A stretch of 46,056 nt of DNA, taken from positions 1-46,056 of the forward strand of contig JAFLCP010000054.1 of assembly GCA_017303505.1 (NCBI GenBank), in the 5' to 3' direction. The position numbers and the translations under genes were made by a program. Numbering within the stretch: the first letter of the stretch is position 1; each line of letters opens with the position of its first letter. The notes beneath the pieces were generated by a model, which did no database searches, was not told the origin of the DNA, and saw nothing but the letters and a program-made list of their open reading frames with translations. Below are positions 8,101 through 15,953 of this stretch, in pieces. The DNA is from Planctomycetota bacterium. GTDB taxonomy: Bacteria; Planctomycetota; Planctomycetia; Pirellulales; Pirellulaceae.

Positions 8101-9261
8101 GTGGCGAAGTGGGTGGCCGACAAAATGCGAGCTGACTTTGCCAAGAAACCTTTCATGACGTTGGCATGTCAGTGGTTGAGCGAAAAAGGTGGTGAGGCAA
8201 TTCGGCCCGAACATTTTGAAGGCGATAAGCTGCCGGACCATTTGCGCATACGTTTGGAAGTCGTCGACGATAAAGGGAAGGTGGTCGCACAAGGCCGCGA
8301 TTTAGATCAACTCAAATCCGAAATTTCGGCTATCGTTCCCAAAGAACTAAAGGCGACATTGCCCACAACTTCGGGTGGTCAATGGCAAAAGACCGGCTTA
8401 ACCGAATTGGATGTCGATCAAATACCAGAGAGTGTCATCATCGATCGAAGTGGCTTGAAGATTACTCTTTTTCCTGCTTTGGTCGACGAGGGTGAGACGG
8501 TCGGTTGGACATTAGTTGATCGTCCCGAAGAGGCTCAACGTCTATCAACGCAAGGTTGGTTGCGTTTGTTTGCGATCAAAGAGAAAAAAGAAATCAAAAA
8601 GCAACTCACCCATTTCCCCAATTGGAACAAAATTCAGTTGCAAGCCTCGACATGGTTGTCGGGAGAAAAGTTGTATCGAGCCTTAGGAGACGTATTGGTT
8701 CGGCGAGCTTTTTTGCAAGCTGAAAAACCGATTCGCAGCAAAGCAGAATTTCAGAAACGCATTCAAGAAGCGACTCGCCGTATCAGTATCGCCATTCAGG
8801 AAATGACCACGTGGCTTCCGACATTATTCGAACGTTATCATCAAGTTCGCTTGAAATTGGAAGATGCGCCGCAGCCGTGGCATGAAGCGACCGTTGACAT
8901 GCGCGAGCAAATGAAATGGCTAATGAGCGAGAAAAATTTTAGTCGTACACCCTGGAAATGGTTGCAGCATTATCCTCGGTTCTTACAAGCGATCGTCTTG
9001 CGATTTGACAAATTGCGCACAGGTGGTCCAGCCAAAGATCGGGCGTTAATGTTGCAAATACATACCTATTGGAAAGATTGCAAAACACGAGTGGAAGGTT
9101 TGGATTCACTGCTTGAGGACTCGGACTTGGAAACGTATCGCTGGATGATCGAAGAGTATCGCGTTTCCTTGTTCGCTCAGTCATTAGGGACGTCAACGCC
9201 GATATCCGAGAAGCGTTTGCAAACGATTATGAAGACGCTGCCCGCACCACGGGGCGCGTAG
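5137..9261 (+). CDS. hrpA: ATP-dependent RNA helicase HrpA
   Basis: DEAH-box helicase expected to act on RNA or stalled ribosomes. Counting from the upstream TTG at 5098, the Walker A motif GETGSGKS is at 107-114, motif Ia (TQPRRLAA) follows, DEAH is at 204-207, SAT in LIITSATID, and motif VI is DQRAGRCGR. After the helicase core come the winged-helix/HA2-like and OB-type regions, then a long C-terminal part of the DUF3418 kind; total about 1375-1387 residues, close to the 1300 of E. coli HrpA. I prefer ATG 5137 because family homology begins just after it, though neither start has a good ribosome-binding site. A charged Lys/Glu/Arg-rich insert lies near residues 640-670. Confidence 0.93.
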   Translation: MTIPSLTQLQDCLIRDRHRLKQRHARLLQKRGDNEETIQQWLQWQQAVDQSKQLAADRGASIPNLSYDPDLPITKHREEVIELIKSRQTIVLCGETGSGKSTQLPKLCLEAGLGKYGIIGHTQPRRLAARSVATRVAEELQSKVGQLVGYKIRFNDQTSPNSLIKLMTDGILLAETQADRFLDHYDTIIIDEAHERSLNIDFLLGYLHQLRGKRPDLKLIITSATIDAERFAAHFQDDLGPAPIIEVSGRGYPVEVRYRPLLANENDEEQDADGEDPLSGMVSAVDELLGEAYGDILVFLPTERDIREGSRRLRGHFTRRNWNERFEILPLYARLTEAEQQKIFQTHQKPRIVLATNVAESSLTVPGIRYVIDTGTARISRYAPKSKVQRLPIEPIARAAADQRAGRCGRTAPGICIRLFSEEDYQSRPRFTTPEIRRTDLAAVILQTKMLQLGELEDFPLLDAPQPEMIRDAYRTLHELGAIDGHRRLTEIGKRLGRLPVEPRVGRMILAAEDNHCLAEVLIIAAALECQDVRVRPAEHQGEADAQHAKFVDPWSDFLSYLRLWDFYHELREKHGSSRMQKILRSNYLSFHAFREWSDIQRQLRETLTESGLKIPPRKLHLEPLNPSRMEPKLNEREADKRSHKEEPKKDKRPDRPAEYEAIHRSLLTGLLSGIAHRSEKGEYSGADQVKMFLWPGSGLQAHKPTWIVSAEIVETSRRFARIVAEIDPSWIEVLAQHVVKRSYSDPHWSAKSQSAMVYEKVTLFGLPIVIGRRVALAPIEPALARELLIEKGLVEGELQTSASFVKHNRNLLTACEDLAHRTRQREYVIDPYAVIRFYNEQLPEEITDRVTLEKWDRMHRPPLKEEGPKQKKAEVRDDASSLPLPPDGAPSVWMRPKDLLGEEADVPQKEAFPDRIQIGATQLPVSYHFEPGSERDGVGVRVPAILVPQLTDDRLGWMVEGLLEEKLLAMIRSLPKQLRRNLVPAPDVAKWVADKMRADFAKKPFMTLACQWLSEKGGEAIRPEHFEGDKLPDHLRIRLEVVDDKGKVVAQGRDLDQLKSEISAIVPKELKATLPTTSGGQWQKTGLTELDVDQIPESVIIDRSGLKITLFPALVDEGETVGWTLVDRPEEAQRLSTQGWLRLFAIKEKKEIKKQLTHFPNWNKIQLQASTWLSGEKLYRALGDVLVRRAFLQAEKPIRSKAEFQKRIQEATRRISIAIQEMTTWLPTLFERYHQVRLKLEDAPQPWHEATVDMREQMKWLMSEKNFSRTPWKWLQHYPRFLQAIVLRFDKLRTGGPAKDRALMLQIHTYWKDCKTRVEGLDSLLEDSDLETYRWMIEEYRVSLFAQSLGTSTPISEKRLQTIMKTLPAPRGA

Positions 9262-9563
9262 CCCGACGCCGAACGGTTATGGCATCATAAGCTGTGCAAG
9301 TGTAGTACCGACATCCCATTCGTCCGCAAGGCGTCGTACTCGTCCTGCGGGCGAACAAGGAACTTGGTACCATGGGGATGGTCAAACGTATGATCTCCTA
9401 GCCTCCGCTCCGCTACGGCTACGGGTTAAACGATGGCAACGGGCTAAACCAACCTTATGTCGATTCGGCTCAAAAAGCGGGTAGAAAAAAAGCAAGATTG
9501 CCCAGTTTGCGACGAATGGACGGAACCGATACTCATTCTCAACTCTTTGAATCATATTAAGCT
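9262..9563. other. 302-base intergenic region with palindromic repeats
   Basis: No reading frame of note. It contains an imperfect hairpin (TTCGTCCGCAAGG at 9319-9331 against CCTGCGGGCGAA at 9344-9355) and a copy of the dispersed palindromic repeat at 9381-9434. The ABC transporter promoter presumably lies in the last 100 bases, but I see no convincing -35/-10 pair. Confidence 0.5.
9381..9434 (+). repeat. Dispersed palindromic repeat, copy 2
   Basis: Reads GTCAAACGTATGATC, then CCTAGCCTCCGCTCCGCT, then ACGGCTACGGGTTAAACGAT. TAGCC and GGCTA within it can pair as a short stem. It matches the copy at 14145-14198 over nearly its full length with few differences. Confidence 0.7.
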
Positions 9564-10433
9564 ATGGAACTGGTTATCTCCAATCTTTCCAAACGTTATC
9601 CCAATGGTGTACAGGCGTTGGATAATGTCTCGATGACAATTCCCTGCGGTATGTTCGGTTTGCTGGGGCCCAACGGGGCAGGTAAATCGACTCTCATGCG
9701 AACCTTAGCCACGCTACAAGAGGCCGACAGTGGTTCGGTGCGTTTGGGCGACCTCGATGTACTAAACGACAAAAAAGGCGTGCGTCGAGTCTTAGGTTAT
9801 TTGCCGCAGGAGTTTGGTGTCTACCCACGTACCAACGCGGTCGAGTTGCTGTCGCACTTCGCTTCACTCAAAGGGATTCCATCCAGCCAACGTCGCGGTG
9901 TGGTGGACGCAATGTTAAAGCGAGTGAATCTCTATCAGCATCGATTTAAAGCGGTCGCCAGTTATTCGGGTGGTATGCGACAACGGTTCGGAATCGCTCA
10001 AGCGTTGTTGGGCGATCCAAAACTTTTGATTGTGGACGAGCCAACGGCAGGTCTTGATCCTGGTGAGCGCTATCGCTTTTACAACTTGCTGGCGGAGGTG
10101 GGTGAGAGCGTGATTGTGATCCTCTCGACGCATATCGTGCAAGACGTCAAAGAACTTTGCACCAACATGGCGATCATTGACCAAGGACGATTGCTATTTT
10201 GCGGCGAACCAGCTGCCGCTGAGAGAAGATTGGTAGGCAAGGTTTGGCAAAAATCGGTTACCAAAACGGAATTGCCTTCTCTGCAAACGAAGCACCAAGT
10301 GATTTCGACGAAGTTAGTGGCCGGGCGTCCCTTAGTTCACGTGTTGGCTGACCATAATCCGGGTGATGGATTCGAGGCCGTTGAGCCTGATCTAGAAGAT
10401 GTTTTCTTCGCAACCGTGCCGAGGGTCGCCTAA
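9564..10433 (+). CDS. ABC transporter ATP-binding protein
   Basis: Nucleotide-binding subunit driving the permease encoded immediately downstream. Walker A is GPNGAGKS (35-42), the Q-loop glutamine is in LPQEFG (Q82), the signature is YSGGM (134-138), Walker B is LLIVDEP (154-160) followed by the D-loop GLDP, and the H-loop histidine is in LSTHIVQD. The 289-residue length and the C-terminal tail with PDLEDVFF match the ABC-2 type exporter ATPases. Its TAA overlaps the ATG of the permease by one base (TAATG), so the two are translationally coupled. The substrate is unknown. Confidence 0.93.
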   Translation: MELVISNLSKRYPNGVQALDNVSMTIPCGMFGLLGPNGAGKSTLMRTLATLQEADSGSVRLGDLDVLNDKKGVRRVLGYLPQEFGVYPRTNAVELLSHFASLKGIPSSQRRGVVDAMLKRVNLYQHRFKAVASYSGGMRQRFGIAQALLGDPKLLIVDEPTAGLDPGERYRFYNLLAEVGESVIVILSTHIVQDVKELCTNMAIIDQGRLLFCGEPAAAERRLVGKVWQKSVTKTELPSLQTKHQVISTKLVAGRPLVHVLADHNPGDGFEAVEPDLEDVFFATVPRVA

Positions 10434-13400
10434 TGTTTTTAGAATTCTTTCGCTTTGAAGCCCGCTATTGGTTGCGCGGTTGGATGCTCTACATCTTCAT
10501 CGCGATCATGGCATTTATGTTTGCTGCGGCTGCGAGCTCTGATCAGGTGACTGTCGGTCAAGCGATCGGAAACACCTATCGCAATGCGCCGTTTGTGATT
10601 CAAAATTTTTATGCGATGGCAAGTATGATTATGGTGTTGTTGCTGACACCATTCATCGACTCCGCTGCGTCGCGTGATTTTTCTACGAAGTCGAGCGAAC
10701 TGATTTTCAGTAAGCCGATTTCGAAAGCGGCCTTTATCAATGGTCGCTTCCTCGCCGCCTTTTTGATTTCTTTGCTCCCCATCTTGGGCGTTTCTCTGGG
10801 TGTGATTATCGCAGGCTTCTTGCCGTATCGTGATCCAGAGCAATGGCGGTCCATCGATTGGCAAGCCCATTTGAATAGCATTTTAGTTTTCGCGATTCCA
10901 AATTGTTTCATTTTCAGCACCATCATCTTTGTCGTTTCAGCGATCACTCGCAGCACACTCTATTCATTCATTGCTGCGCTTTCGGTGCTGCTGTTCTACG
11001 GTATTGCCAGCTCTTACTTATCCGATTTGGAAAATGAAAAGTTGGCGGCCATGATCGATCCATTGGGAATGGGGGCCTATATGGTCACCACCAAATATTG
11101 GTCGGTCGAAGAGCGCAACACGCTCTCCGTTGGCTTAACGGGTTTGATGTTGAACAATCGTTTGATTTGGATGGGCATGGCTGGGTTGCTGTACGTCGTA
11201 GGCTATTCATGTTTTTCATTTTCGGAACGTCGCAGTCGGTCGAGCAAGAAACAAGAACTGAAAGATGACGAGAAGGTCGTCTCCCAACCGTTTACGGGAG
11301 TGGCTTTGGCGAATAGTGGTTTCCGCAGCGAATTGAGTCAATTCTTCAGCCAGTGGCGCAATGACTTGCGCGGCGTGATTCGTAGTACTGTGTTTGTGGT
11401 GATGGTGCTGGCTTGCTTCTTGAACGTCATTCCTTCCGTGTGGTTCAATGCCACTGGTCGTTACGGAAATACTTCGTTCCCGGTAACGTATTTCCAAGTC
11501 GAGCAGATTCGTGGTTCGATGGTGATCTTTCTCATTTCGATTATCACGTTTTTCGCTGGCGTATTGGTGTGGCGTGATCGCGATGCCCGTTTGCACGAAA
11601 TCACGGGCGCCCTCCCCTACCCCAACTGGATCAGTTATGCCTCGCGTTTACTGACGTTGGTGGTTGTGTTGGCCATTATTCTTAGCTGCGGCATCGCTGT
11701 CGGTGTAGCTGCTCAACTTGCTTCTGGCTACACACGCTTGCAGTTGGATGTCTATGTGAAGGAGCTATTGCTGCTTGATCTCACGCGCATGACATTCTTG
11801 TCGGTACTCGCTCTGTTGATGCATTCGATTGCACCGAACAAATATCTCGGTTACTTCTACTTCATTTTAGCGGTCCTCGCGAACGCCTTTGTGTGGGACA
11901 TTTTGCGCATCGATTCACTCATGGTTCGCTATGGCCGATTACCGAGCTATATCTATTCCGACATGTACGGATTTGCTCCGTACAGTAAAGGGCTTTTGAC
12001 CTTTGCGAGCTATTGGCTGCTGTTTTCGGGAATCTTGGCGTGGTTGACCGCACGCATTATGCATCGCGGCGTCCAGCAACCCCTGAAAGATCGTGTGCGA
12101 AAAACTTTCGCAGACATGAACTTTGCGTCGGTTGCGTTTTTGAGCATTGCGGTCATCGGCTGGCTCGGCGTGGGGAGTTGGTTGTATTACAACACCCAAG
12201 TTCTCAATCAACCACTCAGCTCGCGCGAACAAGAGGCTCGCCAGGTACGGTACGAGAAAGAGTACAAGTCGTTAGAAGCGACTGTCGAACCTGCGATTGG
12301 CGATATCCATTACAACATTGAAGTCTATCCAGAAGAACGCCGCTTGGTCATGAAGGGGGATCAGCAACTGATCAACAAGTCGGCTGGGCCTATCGAAATG
12401 CTTTACTTGTCGTTGAATCCAGAGTTTCGCAGCCAAGTTGAAATCGAGGGGGCCTCTTTGGTGAAAGATGATCAAGAACTGCAGTTCCAGCAGTATAAAT
12501 TCGATCCACCCTTGGCACCTGGCGCGACGTCGCTCATGAAGTTTGAAGTTGCTTCGAAGACGCGCGGCATTGAAGACCGCCTAACCAATATTGAAGTGAA
12601 TCAAAATGGTACGTTCTTCAATCAGACCATTATGCCGCAAATCGGGTATCAGGAAGGAGCTCAGCTCAACGACCCATCGAAGCGTCGGCAATACGGTTTG
12701 CCTAAAGTGGATGGTTTCCCTGCATTGACCAAGGATGATCCCAAGCAGTGTATGCATCACTACATTGGATCTGAAGGTTGGGTCAATGTAGAGACGGTCA
12801 TCAGTACCAGCAGCGATCAGATCGCGATTGCTCCGGGCTCGTTGGTAGAACAATGGGAAGAAAATGGACGCAAGTTCTTTCGCTACAAGTTGGACCAGCC
12901 ATCGCTCAATTTTTACTCGTTCATGTCCGCTCGCTACGAAGTGGCTCGCGACAAATGGAATGATGTGGATGTCGAGGTTTACTATCATCCCGAGCACAAG
13001 TGGAATGTCGACAAGATGAAGACGGCCATTCGTGATGCATTGGATTATTGCTCAAAGAACTTTGGGGCGTACCGACACAAGCAGGCGCGGATCATTGAGT
13101 TTCCTCGGTTTGCTTCGTTTGCTCAGGCGTTCCCAGGTACGATGCCCTACTCCGAAAGCATTGGTTTTATCGCTAACCTCGAAGATCCAGAGGATATCGA
13201 TTTCGTGTATTACGTTGTGTGCCATGAAATGGCGCACCAATGGTGGGCTCATCAAGTGATCGGTGCGCGGATGCAAGGTGCAACGCTCTTGTCGGAATCG
13301 CTGGCTCAATATTCCGCCTTGATGATGATGGAGAAGAAGTACGGTCGAGAGATGATGCGCAAATTCTTGAAGTATGAAATGGACCGTTATCTGTCGAGTC

Positions 13401-14017
13401 GCGGTTCGGAATTCAATGAAGAGAAGCCATTGTTAAGTGTGAATCCGAATCAGGGTTATGTGCACTATCAAAAGGGTAGCGTGGTTCTTTACTACTTGAA
13501 GGAAATGATTGGTGAGGAGCGAATCAATTCGGTATTGAAGCGTTTGATCGAGAAATATGCTTACCAAGATCCCCCTTACCCAACGTCCTACGATTTGGTC
13601 GATGGATTACGGGAAGTTATGCCGCAAGAACTGCATTACTTGATCACCGACTTGTTCGAGAACATCACCTTCTTCTCTAATCGTGTGGAGACCGCCACCT
13701 ATACCAAACAAGCAGATGGCACTTACAAAGTTGAGATGGAAATCGTGCTCGAAAAATCGACGGCCGATGCTAAGGGCAAATCGACTCCAGCAAAGTTAAA
13801 TGACTGGGTTGAGGTTGGGGCGTATGCGAAGCCTGAACCAGGTAAGAAGTATGGTAAGGAGCTTTATCGCAAGCGCTTGCTTGTCGATCAGACTCCATGG
13901 AAAGTGGAATTTGTTGTGAATGAAGTCCCTGATCAAGTTGGTGTCGATCCTCATTATTTGTTGATCGATCGAGTGACTCAAGACAACATGAAGACAGCCA
14001 CTTCGTCTAACCCGTAG
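10433..14017 (+). CDS. ABC-2 permease fused to M1-family aminopeptidase
   Basis: Large inner-membrane protein of 1194 residues. The first 590 residues hold two ABC-2-like permease halves with about a dozen membrane segments (first near 13-35, last near 563-587). From about 611 the sequence is an M1 (gluzincin) metallopeptidase: an exopeptidase-loop equivalent GTMPYSES near 902, zinc motif HEMAH at 931-935, third ligand Glu955, and a catalytic-tyrosine motif YQKG at 1012-1015. Between the second His and Glu955 there are 19 residues, one more than the classical HEXXH-X18-E. The peptidase follows the last membrane segment and is probably periplasmic. It forms an operon with the ATPase. Its stop codon falls inside a palindromic repeat. 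Confidence 0.9.
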   Translation: MFLEFFRFEARYWLRGWMLYIFIAIMAFMFAAAASSDQVTVGQAIGNTYRNAPFVIQNFYAMASMIMVLLLTPFIDSAASRDFSTKSSELIFSKPISKAAFINGRFLAAFLISLLPILGVSLGVIIAGFLPYRDPEQWRSIDWQAHLNSILVFAIPNCFIFSTIIFVVSAITRSTLYSFIAALSVLLFYGIASSYLSDLENEKLAAMIDPLGMGAYMVTTKYWSVEERNTLSVGLTGLMLNNRLIWMGMAGLLYVVGYSCFSFSERRSRSSKKQELKDDEKVVSQPFTGVALANSGFRSELSQFFSQWRNDLRGVIRSTVFVVMVLACFLNVIPSVWFNATGRYGNTSFPVTYFQVEQIRGSMVIFLISIITFFAGVLVWRDRDARLHEITGALPYPNWISYASRLLTLVVVLAIILSCGIAVGVAAQLASGYTRLQLDVYVKELLLLDLTRMTFLSVLALLMHSIAPNKYLGYFYFILAVLANAFVWDILRIDSLMVRYGRLPSYIYSDMYGFAPYSKGLLTFASYWLLFSGILAWLTARIMHRGVQQPLKDRVRKTFADMNFASVAFLSIAVIGWLGVGSWLYYNTQVLNQPLSSREQEARQVRYEKEYKSLEATVEPAIGDIHYNIEVYPEERRLVMKGDQQLINKSAGPIEMLYLSLNPEFRSQVEIEGASLVKDDQELQFQQYKFDPPLAPGATSLMKFEVASKTRGIEDRLTNIEVNQNGTFFNQTIMPQIGYQEGAQLNDPSKRRQYGLPKVDGFPALTKDDPKQCMHHYIGSEGWVNVETVISTSSDQIAIAPGSLVEQWEENGRKFFRYKLDQPSLNFYSFMSARYEVARDKWNDVDVEVYYHPEHKWNVDKMKTAIRDALDYCSKNFGAYRHKQARIIEFPRFASFAQAFPGTMPYSESIGFIANLEDPEDIDFVYYVVCHEMAHQWWAHQVIGARMQGATLLSESLAQYSALMMMEKKYGREMMRKFLKYEMDRYLSSRGSEFNEEKPLLSVNPNQGYVHYQKGSVVLYYLKEMIGEERINSVLKRLIEKYAYQDPPYPTSYDLVDGLREVMPQELHYLITDLFENITFFSNRVETATYTKQADGTYKVEMEIVLEKSTADAKGKSTPAKLNDWVEVGAYAKPEPGKKYGKELYRKRLLVDQTPWKVEFVVNEVPDQVGVDPHYLLIDRVTQDNMKTATSSNP

Positions 14018-14029
14018 CGGAGGCTAGGG
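14007..14029 (-). repeat. Dispersed palindromic repeat, copy 3 (partial, inverted)
   Basis: CTAACCCGTAGCGGAGGCTA is the reverse complement of the family core. It supplies the TAG stop codon (14015-14017) and last two codons of the permease-peptidase gene. Confidence 0.6.
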
Positions 14030-14049
14030 TTATTGGGAGAGAGCTTCAA

Positions 14050-14228
14050 TCCTGCGCTGTGTCGCGAGGCGCAGTAGGAAGCTGACGAGGCCGGAGCCTC
14101 TAATGCAGCGCGTACCCAGGCAGAGCCAGGGTACGAGGAGATGGGTCAAACGTGTAATCGCCTAGCCTTCGCTCCGCTTCGGCTACGGGTTAAACGATCC
14201 GCTCGGCGACGAGTTAAACGATCCACCA
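14050..14228. repeat. Composite of hairpins and repeat copy 4
   Basis: This stretch between two convergent genes is packed with inverted repeats: CCTGCGC with GCGCAGTAGG near 14051-14078, GAGGC/GCCTC at 14087-14100, and CGTACCC/GGGTACG at 14111-14117 and 14129-14135 around an 11-base loop. Then comes a long copy of the dispersed repeat (14145-14198) and a short tail copy, GAGTTAAACGATCCACC (14211-14227). Some of these may terminate transcription from both sides. Confidence 0.65.
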
Positions 14229-14238
14229 CGTATCCGGG

Positions 14239-14946
14239 CTATGGTTGTGGGTTGATCTTTAGTTCATTGACCACTTCGTAGATGCCGGGTTCGAACGACA
14301 TCAAGATGGCGAGTCGTTCGGCTTCTTCGACGCTGGATACTGTTCCGGTGAGGATGGCTTTATCGCCTGAGCGAGTCAGTTGAACGGAGCCGTTGGAAAG
14401 CGTGGTGACACGTTGTTCGGGAGTGATGCGATATTTGTCGGCCGGAGGCAACGCAATCACACCTTCCATGGAATCAATGTTGTTTTTCACGGCTTCGAGA
14501 CGGGCTTGGCGTATCGCTGAACCTAGCGAGGCAAAAGAATTCGAATCGAGTTTAAGCCGTGGATAATACATTGCTTTCGGAGCGAGAGCCGGCAACGGTG
14601 GATTGATGCGAGCGGTGGGATCTGTTTCTGCTTTCAGCGATTCCGTGGCAGCAACAACTCGGCCTGTTCCCAATGCTTGTTGACTTCCGACAAAGCCAGC
14701 TTGTTCGCGGCGATCGGATCCCACAAAGTCGCGGCGTGATCGATTGCCACGCAGAAATCTTTCCGAGCCTTCGATTTCTCCAGTGGCTGTTTCAGCTGCA
14801 GCCGCCGCTGCTTGACCTGGACGCGGTTGCGGCCGCAAGGTTCCACCGAGCGAACGCTGTCCGAACATTTGTGCCTGTAAACTACATGGAAAAAACGCAA
14901 AAAGCGTACCAAAGAGCACAAAGGAAATGAATTGCAAACGGATCAT
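14239..14946 (-). CDS. Exported BON-like protein closing the secretion operon
   Basis: Probably a periplasmic protein. Residues 1-26 form a signal peptide ending near LQAQ. The middle (30-110) is low complexity with an Ala run, Arg and Gly. The last 50 residues (VQLTRSGDKAILTGTV, then a helix, then GIYEVVNELKINP) look like a BON domain, a small alpha/beta fold found in osmotic-stress, mechanosensitive-channel and some secretion proteins. Its ATG overlaps the TGA of the GspM/PilO-like gene (ATGA), so it belongs to the operon. A BON-like protein is not a standard type II secretion component; it could bind peptidoglycan or lipid or help dock the machine. The BON call rests on pattern only. Confidence 0.7.
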   Translation of the reverse strand: MIRLQFISFVLFGTLFAFFPCSLQAQMFGQRSLGGTLRPQPRPGQAAAAAAETATGEIEGSERFLRGNRSRRDFVGSDRREQAGFVGSQQALGTGRVVAATESLKAETDPTARINPPLPALAPKAMYYPRLKLDSNSFASLGSAIRQARLEAVKNNIDSMEGVIALPPADKYRITPEQRVTTLSNGSVQLTRSGDKAILTGTVSSVEEAERLAILMSFEPGIYEVVNELKINPQP

Positions 14947-15953
14947 GGCGTTTTCTCCTCGGTCAACACAGCGGCTGTTTTTTCCGTCGCTTTTGTGTCG
15001 CTTTCTTCAACGATGGTTTCCCCTGCGGGACTCTCTGGAGCGGCGTTGGTTCCTGGGTCCATGACTTGGCCCAAGGTTTGCCCAATGGCAAGTTCAATCA
15101 CCGCGCCGTTTACTTTTAACTTGGCAACATCTCCCGCGACGCTGAGAAGGACAATGTCGCGAATCGGAATGTCAAGCTTCTGGCCGAGGTTGATAATCTG
15201 AGTGGACTTACCCTCGCCTACGTCAAACCACGCTTCCCCTTCACCGCGGCGATTAAATGTGAGAGCTTGCAATCGAATCGCCGCTAATGTTTTCGAAAAT
15301 CCACGCGCGAAAATATTGCGTTGAACGAAGGAAGCTAACACGCTGGCCGAGGGTTCTTGTTGTGGATTGCGAATCCACTGGGTGAGTTGATCTTCACGTT
15401 CCGCTGCTTGGAGGCTAACCGCTTCGATGGTTAGGTTGGCATCGATTTCGTTTCCGTTTCCAAGCGGTATGAGTGTCAGGCTTTTTATTTTATGCAAATG
15501 ACCGGAGCTCTCAAAATCGCGTACCCAATTGACCCACTTAGGTAGCGATGTTTTTCCATGCACGGAGTAGGAGATTCGATAACCGATGAGGCGATTCTTT
15601 TTCTTGGTGGTGCGAGATTTGATTTCTATGGGGACAGGCGCTGACGCGTCGATGGAGATACCCGCCATTTCGTGGCGTTCCATCAACTTCAGCAACCAGT
15701 CTTGGTAGAGTGAGCGAGCAACATCAGGATTGTAAGGGAGTGCTCGCCCGGCGAAGCCTTCCATTTTCTGGCTGATCTTTTTAGCAATTAATTGCGAGTC
15801 GGCTGCGTCCTGCAATTGCTTGTCTAGTTTTTCAAGTGCAACAGTAGCGTTTCGCGAAGGTTCTTCAATGTATGTGCGATACACATAATCGCCCACGTAA
15901 AGCAATGCGAGTACCCCGACACCAGCGAGTAACCATTTCGTTCGCGTGTTCAT
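14943..15953 (-). CDS. GspM/PilO-like inner-membrane protein with C-terminal extension
   Basis: Bitopic membrane protein of 336 residues: short cytoplasmic N-terminus, membrane helix at about 7-24, a helical coiled stretch (30-70), then an alpha/beta ferredoxin-like region up to about 195, as in PilO and GspM. The remaining part (200-300, NIFARGF... and a beta-rich domain with KLKVNGAVIELAIGQTLGQV) resembles the periplasmic HR/PilP domain of GspC/PilP. If so, one polypeptide combines GspM and GspC roles, which would explain why no gspC is seen. The C-terminus is Ala/Thr/Glu-rich. It overlaps both neighbours by ATGA. Confidence 0.7.
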   Translation of the reverse strand: MNTRTKWLLAGVGVLALLYVGDYVYRTYIEEPSRNATVALEKLDKQLQDAADSQLIAKKISQKMEGFAGRALPYNPDVARSLYQDWLLKLMERHEMAGISIDASAPVPIEIKSRTTKKKNRLIGYRISYSVHGKTSLPKWVNWVRDFESSGHLHKIKSLTLIPLGNGNEIDANLTIEAVSLQAAEREDQLTQWIRNPQQEPSASVLASFVQRNIFARGFSKTLAAIRLQALTFNRRGEGEAWFDVGEGKSTQIINLGQKLDIPIRDIVLLSVAGDVAKLKVNGAVIELAIGQTLGQVMDPGTNAAPESPAGETIVEESDTKATEKTAAVLTEEKTP

